The position numbers and the translations under genes were made by a program. DNA of 64,000 bases from Candidatus Sumerlaeaceae bacterium (GTDB lineage Bacteria > Sumerlaeota > Sumerlaeia > Sumerlaeales > Sumerlaeaceae): positions 62,001-126,000 of the forward strand of contig JAOAAY010000001.1 of the NCBI GenBank assembly GCA_026418615.1, given 5' to 3'. The notes under the pieces were generated by a model. The model ran no database searches and had not been told where the DNA came from. It was given only the letters and a program-made list of their open reading frames with translations. Positions 1 through 8,456 of this stretch are shown here, in pieces. Numbering within the stretch: the stretch's first letter is position 1; the number at the start of each line of letters is the position of its first letter.

Positions 1-734
1 AATTGACGGCCGCGTACGCCGTCATTGCCAACGGGGGCATTGGAATCGAACCGTCGCCTGTCAAACGCCTGTACAGCGCCAAAAATCCCAACGAAACCCG
101 CATCGAGCGACCCGCCAAGCACCAAGTGCTTTCGCCTCAGGCCGCATTCATGGCTACGAAGATCATGCAGGATGTCGTGAACATGGGCACTGCGAAGACA
201 ACCGTGGGCAAATGGGTGGCTGAACAGACCGCCAAGGGGCGCAAGATTCCGCAGGTGGCCGGAAAAACTGGCACGACGAACGATTGCTATGTGGCGTGGT
301 TCGTTGGGTTCACGCCAGACCTCGCGCTGGGGATCTATGTCGGTTACGACCAGCATCGCACCATGGGACCGAAAATGGTGGGCGGGCGTACCGTAGGTCC
401 TATCTGGGTGCCTATGATGGATCGGATTCTGCAGACCCGCGACGATTGGCGGCTAAAATTTGAGGCTCCCAATGGATTGGCCTATTGCGATATGTGCTCG
501 AAGAGCGGCAAACTGGCCACGAGCGCTTGCTACGCGAGCGGCAACAGTGTGTTCAAAAATGTGGCGTTCAAAGCCGGCAGCGAGCCCAAATCCTCGTGCA
601 CCTACCATAGCAGTTACGCCGGCTATGAGGGTTCCTCCGAGGAGGATGTGGAAGGCGGCTACTTTACAGGTCGGGGTGCCTCGGTGGGACAACCCGGGGA
701 TCCTCTGCCGCAAGGCTACCAGTATTACTGGTGA
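1..734 (+). CDS. Penicillin-binding protein 1A, C-terminal part (5'-truncated by window edge)
   Basis: This is the transpeptidase end of a bifunctional class A PBP, which polymerises and cross-links peptidoglycan in the periplasm. The fragment contains the KTGT box of the penicillin-binding fold (near residue 88, in 'VAGKTGTTND') followed by the usual 'WFVGFTPDLALGIYVGYD' type strand. The catalytic SxxK and SxN motifs and the glycosyltransferase domain lie upstream of the window. The reading frame is open at the left edge, so the TTG at base 3 is not a real start. The tail after the transpeptidase fold has four cysteines and Gly/Pro-rich sequence, as in many PBP1A tails. The 3' end overlaps the convergent thpR gene by about 10 bp. 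Confidence 0.9.
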   Translation, partial: LTAAYAVIANGGIGIEPSPVKRLYSAKNPNETRIERPAKHQVLSPQAAFMATKIMQDVVNMGTAKTTVGKWVAEQTAKGRKIPQVAGKTGTTNDCYVAWFVGFTPDLALGIYVGYDQHRTMGPKMVGGRTVGPIWVPMMDRILQTRDDWRLKFEAPNGLAYCDMCSKSGKLATSACYASGNSVFKNVAFKAGSEPKSSCTYHSSYAGYEGSSEEDVEGGYFTGRGASVGQPGDPLPQGYQYYW

Positions 735-1345
735 CGCCCCAGCGCTGCCTCGGCGAGAACCTCGTATTCGGCCCCTGTCGGCTTTAGGCGGCTTCGATAC
801 AGTGTAACGGAAGTCACTTCGAAAGGTTCCGTGCGCGCTAAACGGTGCGAGTGGACCAAGTCGCGCAGAGCAGCAAGCCCCGAACGATCTTTGATTCGAG
901 CAAGCGTCACATGGGGCGTGAAATCCCGCTGCTCCACCGCAAAACCGAGTCGCCGCATGGCAGGAGCCACATCCCGGTACAGGTTCTGAAGCGCTTCGAC
1001 ATCCTTGATGACACTCATGCTAATGGCCCGCGGACTACGCGGTGACGGAAAAATGCCGACTCCGGAAATGGCAATCTTGAAAGGCGCATGCCGCGCCGCG
1101 GCCTGTCTCAACGCATCAGATACGTCTGGGACATGGGCTGGGGGGGTGTCGCCTAAAAAGACCAATGTAATGTGCACACCTGCCGGCTGAACCCACGCGA
1201 GACGCGCGCCGGTGAAGACGGAACCGGTGCGCAAACGGCCCATGGTTTCTGCGATGGCAATCCGGACGCTCTCAGGCGGCACCACAGCCGTGAACAGGCG
1301 CCAGCGTTCGACAACTGCGCCGCTTGGCGAGGCGTCATCGCTCAA
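725..1345 (-). CDS. thpR: RNA 2',3'-cyclic phosphodiesterase (2H phosphoesterase, LigT family)
   Basis: The 206-residue protein carries two HxTx catalytic motifs, 'HITLVFLG' and 'HVTLARI', spaced as in the 2H phosphoesterase family. ThpR/LigT enzymes hydrolyse 2',3'-cyclic phosphates at RNA ends and can ligate tRNA halves in vitro. The length is normal for the family. The start appears to be TTG at 1345, overlapping the stop of the upstream STAS gene as TTGA. No other credible in-frame start precedes the first conserved strand, so translational coupling is likely. The 3' end overlaps the convergent PBP gene. Confidence 0.85.
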   Translation of the reverse strand: MSDDASPSGAVVERWRLFTAVVPPESVRIAIAETMGRLRTGSVFTGARLAWVQPAGVHITLVFLGDTPPAHVPDVSDALRQAAARHAPFKIAISGVGIFPSPRSPRAISMSVIKDVEALQNLYRDVAPAMRRLGFAVEQRDFTPHVTLARIKDRSGLAALRDLVHSHRLARTEPFEVTSVTLYRSRLKPTGAEYEVLAEAALGRHQ

Positions 1346-1821
1346 GAAGTCCGCCCTTTGTCCGCGTCATTGTCCGGCCGTGGCGGCGTAAGCGGTTGTC
1401 CCAACCGCTGTTGCTCAGCCGGCCGGGATGTGCGCACAGGAAACAGCCGACTAACGCTGGTGATGTTCATGATCCGGAGGAGCGCGCGCGACGGATTCTG
1501 AATTTCTACGCGGCGATTGGCTGAGGCTAATATTTTCCTGATTTCTACAAGAACACCGAGGCCCGTCGTATCTACGATCTCCGCTTTTTCAAGGTCGAGA
1601 ACAACCACAGGCGTCTTGCTGCGGTTGGCATGTTGCAAGAGCACTTCATGCGCCGGACCGCTATTGCCCGCAGTAATCGAGTTTTGGGCATAAATGACAG
1701 TCTCCTGACCGGTCACTTGAGAGTAGGCCCGGAAGTCCGAGAGCGCCGAAGGACTGACATCATTGTCCGTCGCGAACCGGTTGCGCTCAGCGCGACTGGA
1801 CTTGAGACGATCAGCACACAT
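1342..1821 (-). CDS. STAS-domain protein (anti-sigma factor antagonist-like)
   Basis: A single STAS domain fills most of the protein. It has a strand 'PVVVLDL' and the signature 'DTTGLGVLVEIRK', where SpoIIAA-type proteins carry the phosphorylatable Ser/Thr in a D-[ST]-[ST]-G loop. Such proteins normally bind anti-sigma kinases in partner-switching circuits. No kinase or phosphatase partner is visible nearby, so the pathway is unknown. Start choice is uncertain: ATG 1821 is used, with TTG 1839 upstream and GTG near 1716 possible; the N-terminal 30-40 residues look unstructured. It overlaps thpR by 4 bp, so the two are probably co-transcribed. Confidence 0.7.
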   Translation of the reverse strand: MCADRLKSSRAERNRFATDNDVSPSALSDFRAYSQVTGQETVIYAQNSITAGNSGPAHEVLLQHANRSKTPVVVLDLEKAEIVDTTGLGVLVEIRKILASANRRVEIQNPSRALLRIMNITSVSRLFPVRTSRPAEQQRLGQPLTPPRPDNDADKGRTS

Positions 1822-1853
1822 TCTGATTGGAAACCCCAACGGTTTTTGACCCC

Positions 1854-1882
1854 ATAAAGCGGCCAGTTTCCCAAGTTGTCAA
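1854..1882 (-). promoter_or_regulatory. Possible sigma70-type promoter for the STAS-thpR pair
   Basis: On the minus strand a perfect TTGACA (1882-1877) is followed after 17 bp by CTTTAT, a weak -10. It lies between tRNA-Leu and the STAS gene and would start transcription about 25 bases before ATG 1821. Only the -35 match is strong. Confidence 0.3.
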
Positions 1883-1907
1883 CGGGAAAGATTTCGCATA
1901 ACAACGG

Positions 1908-1994
1908 TGGTGCCGGGACGGGGACTTGAACCCCGACGAGTGTTACCTCGCCAGCCCCTCAAGCTGGTGCGTCTGCCAATTCCGCCACCCCGGC
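1908..1994 (-). tRNA. tRNA-Leu (anticodon GAG)
   Basis: On the minus strand the 87-nt sequence folds as a class II tRNA. The acceptor GCCGGGG pairs with TCCCGGC, the anticodon stem CCAGC/GCTGG encloses the loop TTGAGGG (anticodon GAG), there is a long variable arm, the T-loop is GTTCAAGTC, and the 3' CCA is encoded (TGG at 1908-1910 on the plus strand). It sits between the Tp34-like gene and the STAS gene, in the same orientation. Confidence 0.95.
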
Positions 1995-2039
1995 ACTCGG
2001 AGCATTGCTTGCGTGAGGCATTACCCGACGATGCCCCGA

Positions 2040-2771
2040 TTATTTTTTCCGCATGTCTGCGCCCGCGGATCCCGGATAGGGAGTCGGCTCGAGGGGCGCA
2101 TATCGGCCAGGCCCAAACACAGCCTTTTCAGGTTTCTCTGGCAGTGTGGCACCCTCTGCAGGCAGCAAGGGCACCTGAACCTCTTGCCATGCGAACGATA
2201 CGGGCTTTGTGAAGAAGGCACCAAGAACCTTGTCACGCCGCGCAAACGGCGGGGGCTCAACCAAAACCGAAAGCGTGAGCGGCCCTGAGGTCTCCGCCAA
2301 GTTCACATTGGCACCATAATGGTTGAATACAGGATCCCATACGAACGACAGCGTCACCGTCGAGCCAATTGACTTGCCGTCGGCCGAGGTCAGGCAGGCC
2401 CGCACCTTGCATTCGGGCACAACGCGCTGGTCTGCCGATCCAAGAACGGTGATGCCCAGATAATGCGTTTCCCCGCCCTGTGGCAGGCGCCAAGAGATGT
2501 TGCCAGACCGCATAGTGTAGACCCCGGCCGCCGGCTCGAGAAAGTAGCCGAGGCTGACATCGGTATCTGGCACCGCTGTCAGCCCCAGTACATGCTTTCG
2601 AATGGCAGCGGCCTCGTCCACGCGGCCAAGCCGGCCAGCGTGAACACCAGCCGAGGCCGTGGAGGCCCCGTCCGTGGTCGCCGGCTTGGCAGCGTCCGCC
2701 AAGGGCAGCCACCCCCAAGTCACCGTCATCCAGCAAATCAAAAGGCTGGGCAATCGCGGGCACATGCGCAT
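2040..2771 (-). CDS. Exported protein resembling Tp34/P19 iron-transport family
   Basis: The predicted 243-residue protein starts with a hydrophobic signal-like segment ('LPSLLICWMTVTWGWLPLADA'). The middle contains 'HYLGITVLGS', then 'VWDPVFNHYGANVNL' and 'LSVLVEPPPFARRD'. This resembles the beta-sandwich Tp34/P19/FtrA-like periplasmic metal-binding family, where a conserved 'HYGxN' and a C-terminal 'v.i.pP' strand are typical. Other key ligands (Met/Glu) are not clearly visible, so the metal role is inferred. ATG 2771 (or ATG 2765) is chosen because an upstream in-frame start at 2954 would overlap enolase by 160 bp. It follows enolase with a 19-bp gap and may be co-transcribed with it. No FtrB/C or permease partner is seen. 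Confidence 0.5.
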   Translation of the reverse strand: MRMCPRLPSLLICWMTVTWGWLPLADAAKPATTDGASTASAGVHAGRLGRVDEAAAIRKHVLGLTAVPDTDVSLGYFLEPAAGVYTMRSGNISWRLPQGGETHYLGITVLGSADQRVVPECKVRACLTSADGKSIGSTVTLSFVWDPVFNHYGANVNLAETSGPLTLSVLVEPPPFARRDKVLGAFFTKPVSFAWQEVQVPLLPAEGATLPEKPEKAVFGPGRYAPLEPTPYPGSAGADMRKK

Positions 2772-2790
2772 CACAGAACGGGCTTCCGCA

Positions 2791-4170
<1,380 letters not shown>

Positions 4171-4336
4171 TCAAGGCAAAACCCCTGCCCCACGCCGAAC
4201 GCATCGCGAGCAATCAGCGAAACTGATTCGCCCAAAATCAGCAACAAAAGCGCAGGAATTGTCAGAAAATGATAGACTCCGACACCGGCTAACATCAAGG
4301 CAATGGGTCACGAATTCTTGATTCCGGGAGTGTGTC

Positions 4337-4990
4337 ATGGAGGCGCAGTTGCAAGAACTGGCTCAGGCCATCATTGATGGCCAGCGCAAGACGGCCGTTG
4401 AACTTACCAACAAACTGCTCGAGGCGGGGGCAACTCCCAAAACGATTTTGGAAAAGGGATTGATCGCCGGCATGAATGTGGTGGGGGTGCGCTTCAAGGG
4501 CGGCGAGTACTTCGTCCCCGAGGTCTTGGTCTCCGCGCGCTCCATGAAGGCATGCATGGAGATCCTCAAACCGTTGCTGGCGCAGGGGAATGTCGAATCG
4601 CGCGGGACCGTCGTGTTGGGCACAGTCAGCGGAGACCTTCATGATATCGGAAAAAACCTTGTCAGCATGATGGCCGAGGGTGCGGGGTTGCGGGTTATTG
4701 ACCTTGGCGTGGATGTCACGGCTGATAAATTCGTGCAGGCAGCGAAGGAGCACGATGCGGATGTGATCGCCATGTCCGCCCTCCTGACAACGACCATGAT
4801 CTACATCCCCAAAGTCATTGATGCCTTGGCTGAGGAGAGCCTCCGGGACAAAGTGAAAATCATTGTCGGAGGCGCACCGGTGACTCAGGAGTGGGCAACC
4901 AGCATCGGCGCCGACGGATACGCCCCCGATGCCGCCTCCGCCGTGGATGTTCTACTCGACCTTGTCCAGCAGCGACGCGCAAGCCGCTGA
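4337..4990 (+). CDS. Methyltransferase cognate corrinoid protein
   Basis: This 217-residue protein carries a methyl group on a cobalamin cofactor between a substrate-specific methyltransferase and an acceptor methyltransferase. An N-terminal helical cap (about residues 1-90) precedes a Rossmann-like B12 domain. The latter has the base-off/His-on motif 'GDLHDIGKN' (DxHxxG, His being the lower cobalt ligand) and later 'GGAPVTQEWA'. The family includes MtaC, MtbC and acetogen O-demethylase corrinoid proteins. It is the first gene of a likely three-gene unit with the UroD-family protein 66 bp downstream. No dedicated substrate methyltransferase or corrinoid reactivase is in the window. Confidence 0.92.
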   Translation: MEAQLQELAQAIIDGQRKTAVELTNKLLEAGATPKTILEKGLIAGMNVVGVRFKGGEYFVPEVLVSARSMKACMEILKPLLAQGNVESRGTVVLGTVSGDLHDIGKNLVSMMAEGAGLRVIDLGVDVTADKFVQAAKEHDADVIAMSALLTTTMIYIPKVIDALAEESLRDKVKIIVGGAPVTQEWATSIGADGYAPDAASAVDVLLDLVQQRRASR

Positions 4991-5056
4991 CAACGCAACG
5001 CACGGAATCACCAAAGCACAAATCTTTTCCTTACGCTACCTCCGCAGGAGACGCGC

Positions 5057-6133
5057 ATGCCCTCCCAAGTCCGTATGCTGCTGCACGAACTCGCCGCGCG
5101 GGGTCACCGCGTCCCCATCGGGACCGATTTGATCCTCCGAGAAAAACCCGATTCAGAAGAGATCCTATACCATGCCGACCGGCTTGGAGCCGTGATCATC
5201 GAGGCGGCCGGCAAATACAAGACCCCGCTGGGCCTGCCGCTCATGGACCTTACGGTCGAGAAACAGGCGATGCTTACGGCTCTGGGAATCCCGCCGTCTG
5301 AGGCGCAAACATTTCACTTTAGCGTGGACTCGCTTCCCGAACCAGGCGCACTTGCCGAATTTCTTGCCGGTTTCCGTCCGGAGACCGATCAGCGCATGAC
5401 CGCTCAGGCTCACGCGATTCGGTATGTCGCTGCCAACTCGGACTTGCTGCCAGTCGGCATGGCGATTGGGCCATTTTCGCTGATGACCAAACTGCTGGCA
5501 GAGCCCATCACTCCGGTTTACACGGCCGGAACCGGCGCGACAGCGGCGGAGGACGAAGAGGTGGCCCTGCTGGAGGCCGTTCTCGACCTCTCGCTGGGCA
5601 TCCTGCTCAAATATGTGGCTTTTCAAATCGAGCATGGAGCACGCGCCATGATCATCTGCGAGCCTGCCGCCAACCGCGTGTTCCTGTCGCCCAAACAAAT
5701 GGAAAAAGGCAGCGATATTTTTGACCGGTATGTCTTGCGACCCAACCGGCAACTGCGGTCCTTGATGGCAGCCCGCGGCGTCGAACTCATTCTTCACGAT
5801 TGCGGCGAGTTGACTGACGAGATGTTGCGGCAACTGGTCACGCTCGAGCCCGCGATGCTGAGTCTCGGCAGTTCCCGGCTACTGTGGGAGGATGCCGCCA
5901 TCGTGCCGCGCGAAATCGTGCTTTTCGGAAACTTGCCTACGAAAAAATTTTACTCCGACGATTTGGTGACCGTGGCCGATGTCGAGCGGATGGTCTGCGA
6001 ATTGGAATCGAGGATGCGCTCGGTCGGCCACCCCTTCATTCTCGGAAGCGAATGCGATGTGCTGAGCGTGGCCGGTGCCGAGGCGATCATTCGGGCGAAG
6101 GTTGACACGATGCTTACCTGCCGCTGCCATTGA
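5057..6133 (+). CDS. Uroporphyrinogen-decarboxylase-family corrinoid methyltransferase (MtaA/CmuA-like)
   Basis: The 358-residue protein has the UroD TIM-barrel pattern found in corrinoid:coenzyme M-type methyltransferases rather than in HemE. Putative zinc ligands are in 'HDCGEL' (His and Cys, about residues 255-257) and the C-terminal 'MLTCRCH', the usual H-C...C arrangement. The adjacent corrinoid protein is the obvious partner. The methyl acceptor (coenzyme M, tetrahydrofolate or another thiol) cannot be read from the sequence. ATG 5057 has AGGAG about 8 bases upstream. The stop overlaps the possible TTG of the nitroreductase frame, but ATG 6151 is a better start for that gene. Confidence 0.85.
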   Translation: MPSQVRMLLHELAARGHRVPIGTDLILREKPDSEEILYHADRLGAVIIEAAGKYKTPLGLPLMDLTVEKQAMLTALGIPPSEAQTFHFSVDSLPEPGALAEFLAGFRPETDQRMTAQAHAIRYVAANSDLLPVGMAIGPFSLMTKLLAEPITPVYTAGTGATAAEDEEVALLEAVLDLSLGILLKYVAFQIEHGARAMIICEPAANRVFLSPKQMEKGSDIFDRYVLRPNRQLRSLMAARGVELILHDCGELTDEMLRQLVTLEPAMLSLGSSRLLWEDAAIVPREIVLFGNLPTKKFYSDDLVTVADVERMVCELESRMRSVGHPFILGSECDVLSVAGAEAIIRAKVDTMLTCRCH

Positions 6134-6150
6134 CGGCAGAGGTGAACGAA

Positions 6151-6666
6151 ATGGAATTCTTCGAAACACTGTACCAGCGGCGGTCGGTGCGCAAATACAC
6201 GGCACAGCCAGTGGATCCCTCGCTGGTGAAACAAATCCTTGAGGCGGCCAACCGGGCACCATCCGCCGGCAATCTGCAAGCCTACGAAGTGGTAGTCGTC
6301 ACGGATGCCGGGCGCCGGCAGCAACTCGCCGAGACATCGTTCAGGCAGATGTTTGTCGCCGAGGCACCAGTAGTGCTCGTGTTTTTTGCCAATCCGGCCA
6401 GGTGTCGCGAGCGGTACGGCGATCTGGCCGACCGGCTGCTGGCCTTGCAGGACGCAACCATCGCATGTGCCTATGCCGAGTTGGCAGCAGCCGCGCTTGG
6501 ACTCGGTGCCTGTTGGATCGGCGGCTTCGGCGAGGCCGTCGTTCGAGAGGTGTGCGAGGCTCCCGAATCGTGGATTCCCATTGCACTGCTGCCGATCGGT
6601 CACCGGGCGGAGCAGCCGGAGTTACAGCCTCGTCGCACGCTCGAGGACCTATGCAAATACCTCTGA
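6151..6666 (+). CDS. Nitroreductase-family FMN oxidoreductase
   Basis: The 171-residue protein starts 'MEFFETLYQRRSVRKYTAQPV', the classic nitroreductase N-terminus whose RRSxRxY residues bind FMN. It continues with 'ANRAPSAGNLQAYEVVVV' and 'AAAALGLGACWIGGF', both typical. Members reduce nitroaromatics, quinones or flavins with NAD(P)H. The physiological substrate here is unknown. ATG 6151 is chosen because AGAGGTGA lies just upstream; the frame also opens with a TTG at 6130 overlapping the previous stop. Its position after the corrinoid genes suggests co-transcription, possibly as an electron donor. Confidence 0.88.
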   Translation: MEFFETLYQRRSVRKYTAQPVDPSLVKQILEAANRAPSAGNLQAYEVVVVTDAGRRQQLAETSFRQMFVAEAPVVLVFFANPARCRERYGDLADRLLALQDATIACAYAELAAAALGLGACWIGGFGEAVVREVCEAPESWIPIALLPIGHRAEQPELQPRRTLEDLCKYL

Positions 6667-6779
6667 CTGACCGTTGGCGGCCGGCTGCAATTTCCAGTTG
6701 CCCGACTCCAACCGCAGGCCATGCTCGCCATGGCATTCATACCGCCACTACTGGCGATCCAAAGGATTTTGTGTAGCAT

Positions 6780-6807
6780 TGACCATCTCAGGTAAACACA
6801 GTGGTCA
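6780..6807 (+). promoter_or_regulatory. Inverted repeat TGACCA-N16-TGGTCA upstream of pfaD (candidate operator)
   Basis: A perfect 6-bp inverted repeat, with half-sites 22 bp centre to centre (about two helical turns), ends 7 bp before the pfaD start codon. It is in the only sizeable gap (148 bp) at the head of the pfa-ole operon. No regulator gene is adjacent, so any operator role is speculative. Confidence 0.3.
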
Positions 6808-6814
6808 GGTTCTC

Positions 6815-8443
6815 ATGGAGAGTCGCCTAGCCGCATGGTGGCATCCCGGCGACACGGAATCCGTTACGGATGCGCATGGGTTCAAGCGCCTGCTCCACAA
6901 CCTGAGCGAGCCGGTTATCGTCGTGGAGACGCCGCAGGGACACGCCGCCGTCACGGGTGGCCGGCTGGAGATGGGGTCGGGAGGAACGCTCTCGGATGGT
7001 GCTCTCCCAGTCGTGGCGTATGCTCCCCCACTGACTCCTCCCCAACTTGGAGATCCGGCCTTCCGCCAGGCCCACGGGGTTCGCTGCGCTTATGTCGCGG
7101 GCGAAATGGCCAACGGTATTGCCTCGACAGCCATGGTTGAGGCCATGGCACGCGCCGGCATGCTGGGTTTCTTCGGCAGTGCCGGTTTGTCCATTTCGGA
7201 GATTGAGGCGGCGGTGGCCCGCATTCAATCGGCAGTTGGCGGCCTTCCCCACGGTTTCAACCTCATCCACAGCCCCTACGAGCCAGCGCTCGAGGAGGCA
7301 ACGGTTGATCTCTATCTGGCTCGCGGAGTGCGTCTCATTGGTGCAGCGGCCTTCCTCGATCTGACGCCCGCCCTTGTCCGATACCGCGTAAAAGGTTTGC
7401 GCAGATTACCGGACGGAACGGTGGAGATCCGCAACCGCGTGGCAGCCAAGATTTCGCGAGCGGAGGTCGCGCGTAAATTCATGGCTCCTCCCCCGCCGGA
7501 CATACTGACTCATCTGGTCGAGGGAGGACACATCAGCCGCGACGAGGCGGAATTGGCATCCCGTATCCCGATGGCGGATGACATCACAGCAGAGGCCGAC
7601 TCCGGCGGCCATACGGATAACCGCCCCGCGATCACCCTGCTTCCGGGCATGATGGCTCTGCGTGACGAACTGCAACTGGTTCACCGATTCGCCACGCCCG
7701 TGCGCGTCGGCCTTGCGGGCGGAATTGCCACACCGGAGTCCGTGGCCGCGGCATTCGCGATGGGCGCAGCCTATGTTTTGACCGGTTCCATCAATCAGGC
7801 CTCCGTCGAGGCCGGCACATCACAGTTGGTCAAGGACATGCTGGCCAAGGCCGGGCAGGCCGATGTGGTCATGGCTCCCGCGGCAGACATGTTCGAGATG
7901 GGCGTCAAAGTCCAAGTGCTCAAGTGGGGCACCATGTTTCCAGTCCGGGCTAAAAAACTTTATGATCTTTATCTCCAACACAGCGGGCTGGAAGACCTCG
8001 CCCCTTCAGTGCGACAAATGCTCGAGCGCGATTACTTTCGCTCAACACTGGAACAGGCTTGGGCCGAAACAGAGCAGTTTTTTGAGCAGCGCGACCCAAC
8101 CCAAATCGCCCGCGCTCGACGCGACCCCAAACATAAAATGGCGCTCTTGTTCCGGAAATACCTTGGTCAGTCATCGTCGTGGGCCATCATGGGCGACCCC
8201 ACGCGCCGCCAGGACTTTCAGGTCTGGTGCGGCCCGGCGATGGGAGCGTTTAATGACTGGGCCCGCGGCTCGTTTCTCGAGCAGCCTAAGAATCGCACGG
8301 TGACAGCCATGGCCGTGAATCTGATGGCGGGTGCATGTGTCATTCAACGGGCAGCATGGCTCCGCTTGCAGGGCGCGAGGCTTCCGGTGGGCGTTGATCG
8401 CTTCCGCCCGGTACCTCCGGACGACTTGGCCCGGTACATCTGA
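6815..8443 (+). CDS. pfaD: PUFA synthase enoyl reductase (PfaD / Pfa1-like)
   Basis: This FMN-dependent TIM-barrel enoyl reductase acts in trans on the growing acyl chain of a PUFA synthase. From ATG 6815 it is 542 residues, close to the usual PfaD length. An upstream frame extension from 6674 is not conserved-looking and is left out. Recognisable features are 'WWHPGD...GFKRLLHNLSEP' at the N-terminus, 'GFFGSAGLSISEIE', 'NLIHSPYEPALEEATVDLYL', 'RVGLAGGIATPESVAAAFAMGAAYVLTGS', 'APAADMFEMGVKVQVLKWGTMFPVRAKKLYDLY', and the C-terminal 'FQVWCGPAMGAFNDWARGS'. The flavin-phosphate-binding 'GGIATPESV...GA' is intact. It is the first gene of the operon, as pfa1 is in terrestrial myxobacteria. The KS-AT-ACP-KR-DH gene begins 13 bp downstream. 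Confidence 0.95.
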   Translation: MESRLAAWWHPGDTESVTDAHGFKRLLHNLSEPVIVVETPQGHAAVTGGRLEMGSGGTLSDGALPVVAYAPPLTPPQLGDPAFRQAHGVRCAYVAGEMANGIASTAMVEAMARAGMLGFFGSAGLSISEIEAAVARIQSAVGGLPHGFNLIHSPYEPALEEATVDLYLARGVRLIGAAAFLDLTPALVRYRVKGLRRLPDGTVEIRNRVAAKISRAEVARKFMAPPPPDILTHLVEGGHISRDEAELASRIPMADDITAEADSGGHTDNRPAITLLPGMMALRDELQLVHRFATPVRVGLAGGIATPESVAAAFAMGAAYVLTGSINQASVEAGTSQLVKDMLAKAGQADVVMAPAADMFEMGVKVQVLKWGTMFPVRAKKLYDLYLQHSGLEDLAPSVRQMLERDYFRSTLEQAWAETEQFFEQRDPTQIARARRDPKHKMALLFRKYLGQSSSWAIMGDPTRRQDFQVWCGPAMGAFNDWARGSFLEQPKNRTVTAMAVNLMAGACVIQRAAWLRLQGARLPVGVDRFRPVPPDDLARYI

Positions 8444-8456
8444 CAGGCGTTGGCAG

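Noticed and set aside
8331-8456. ATG-led N-terminal extension of the pfaA frame
   Set aside because: It overlaps the pfaD C-terminus by more than 100 bp and shows no similarity to ketosynthase N-termini; GTG 8457 or 8463 fits the domain boundary.
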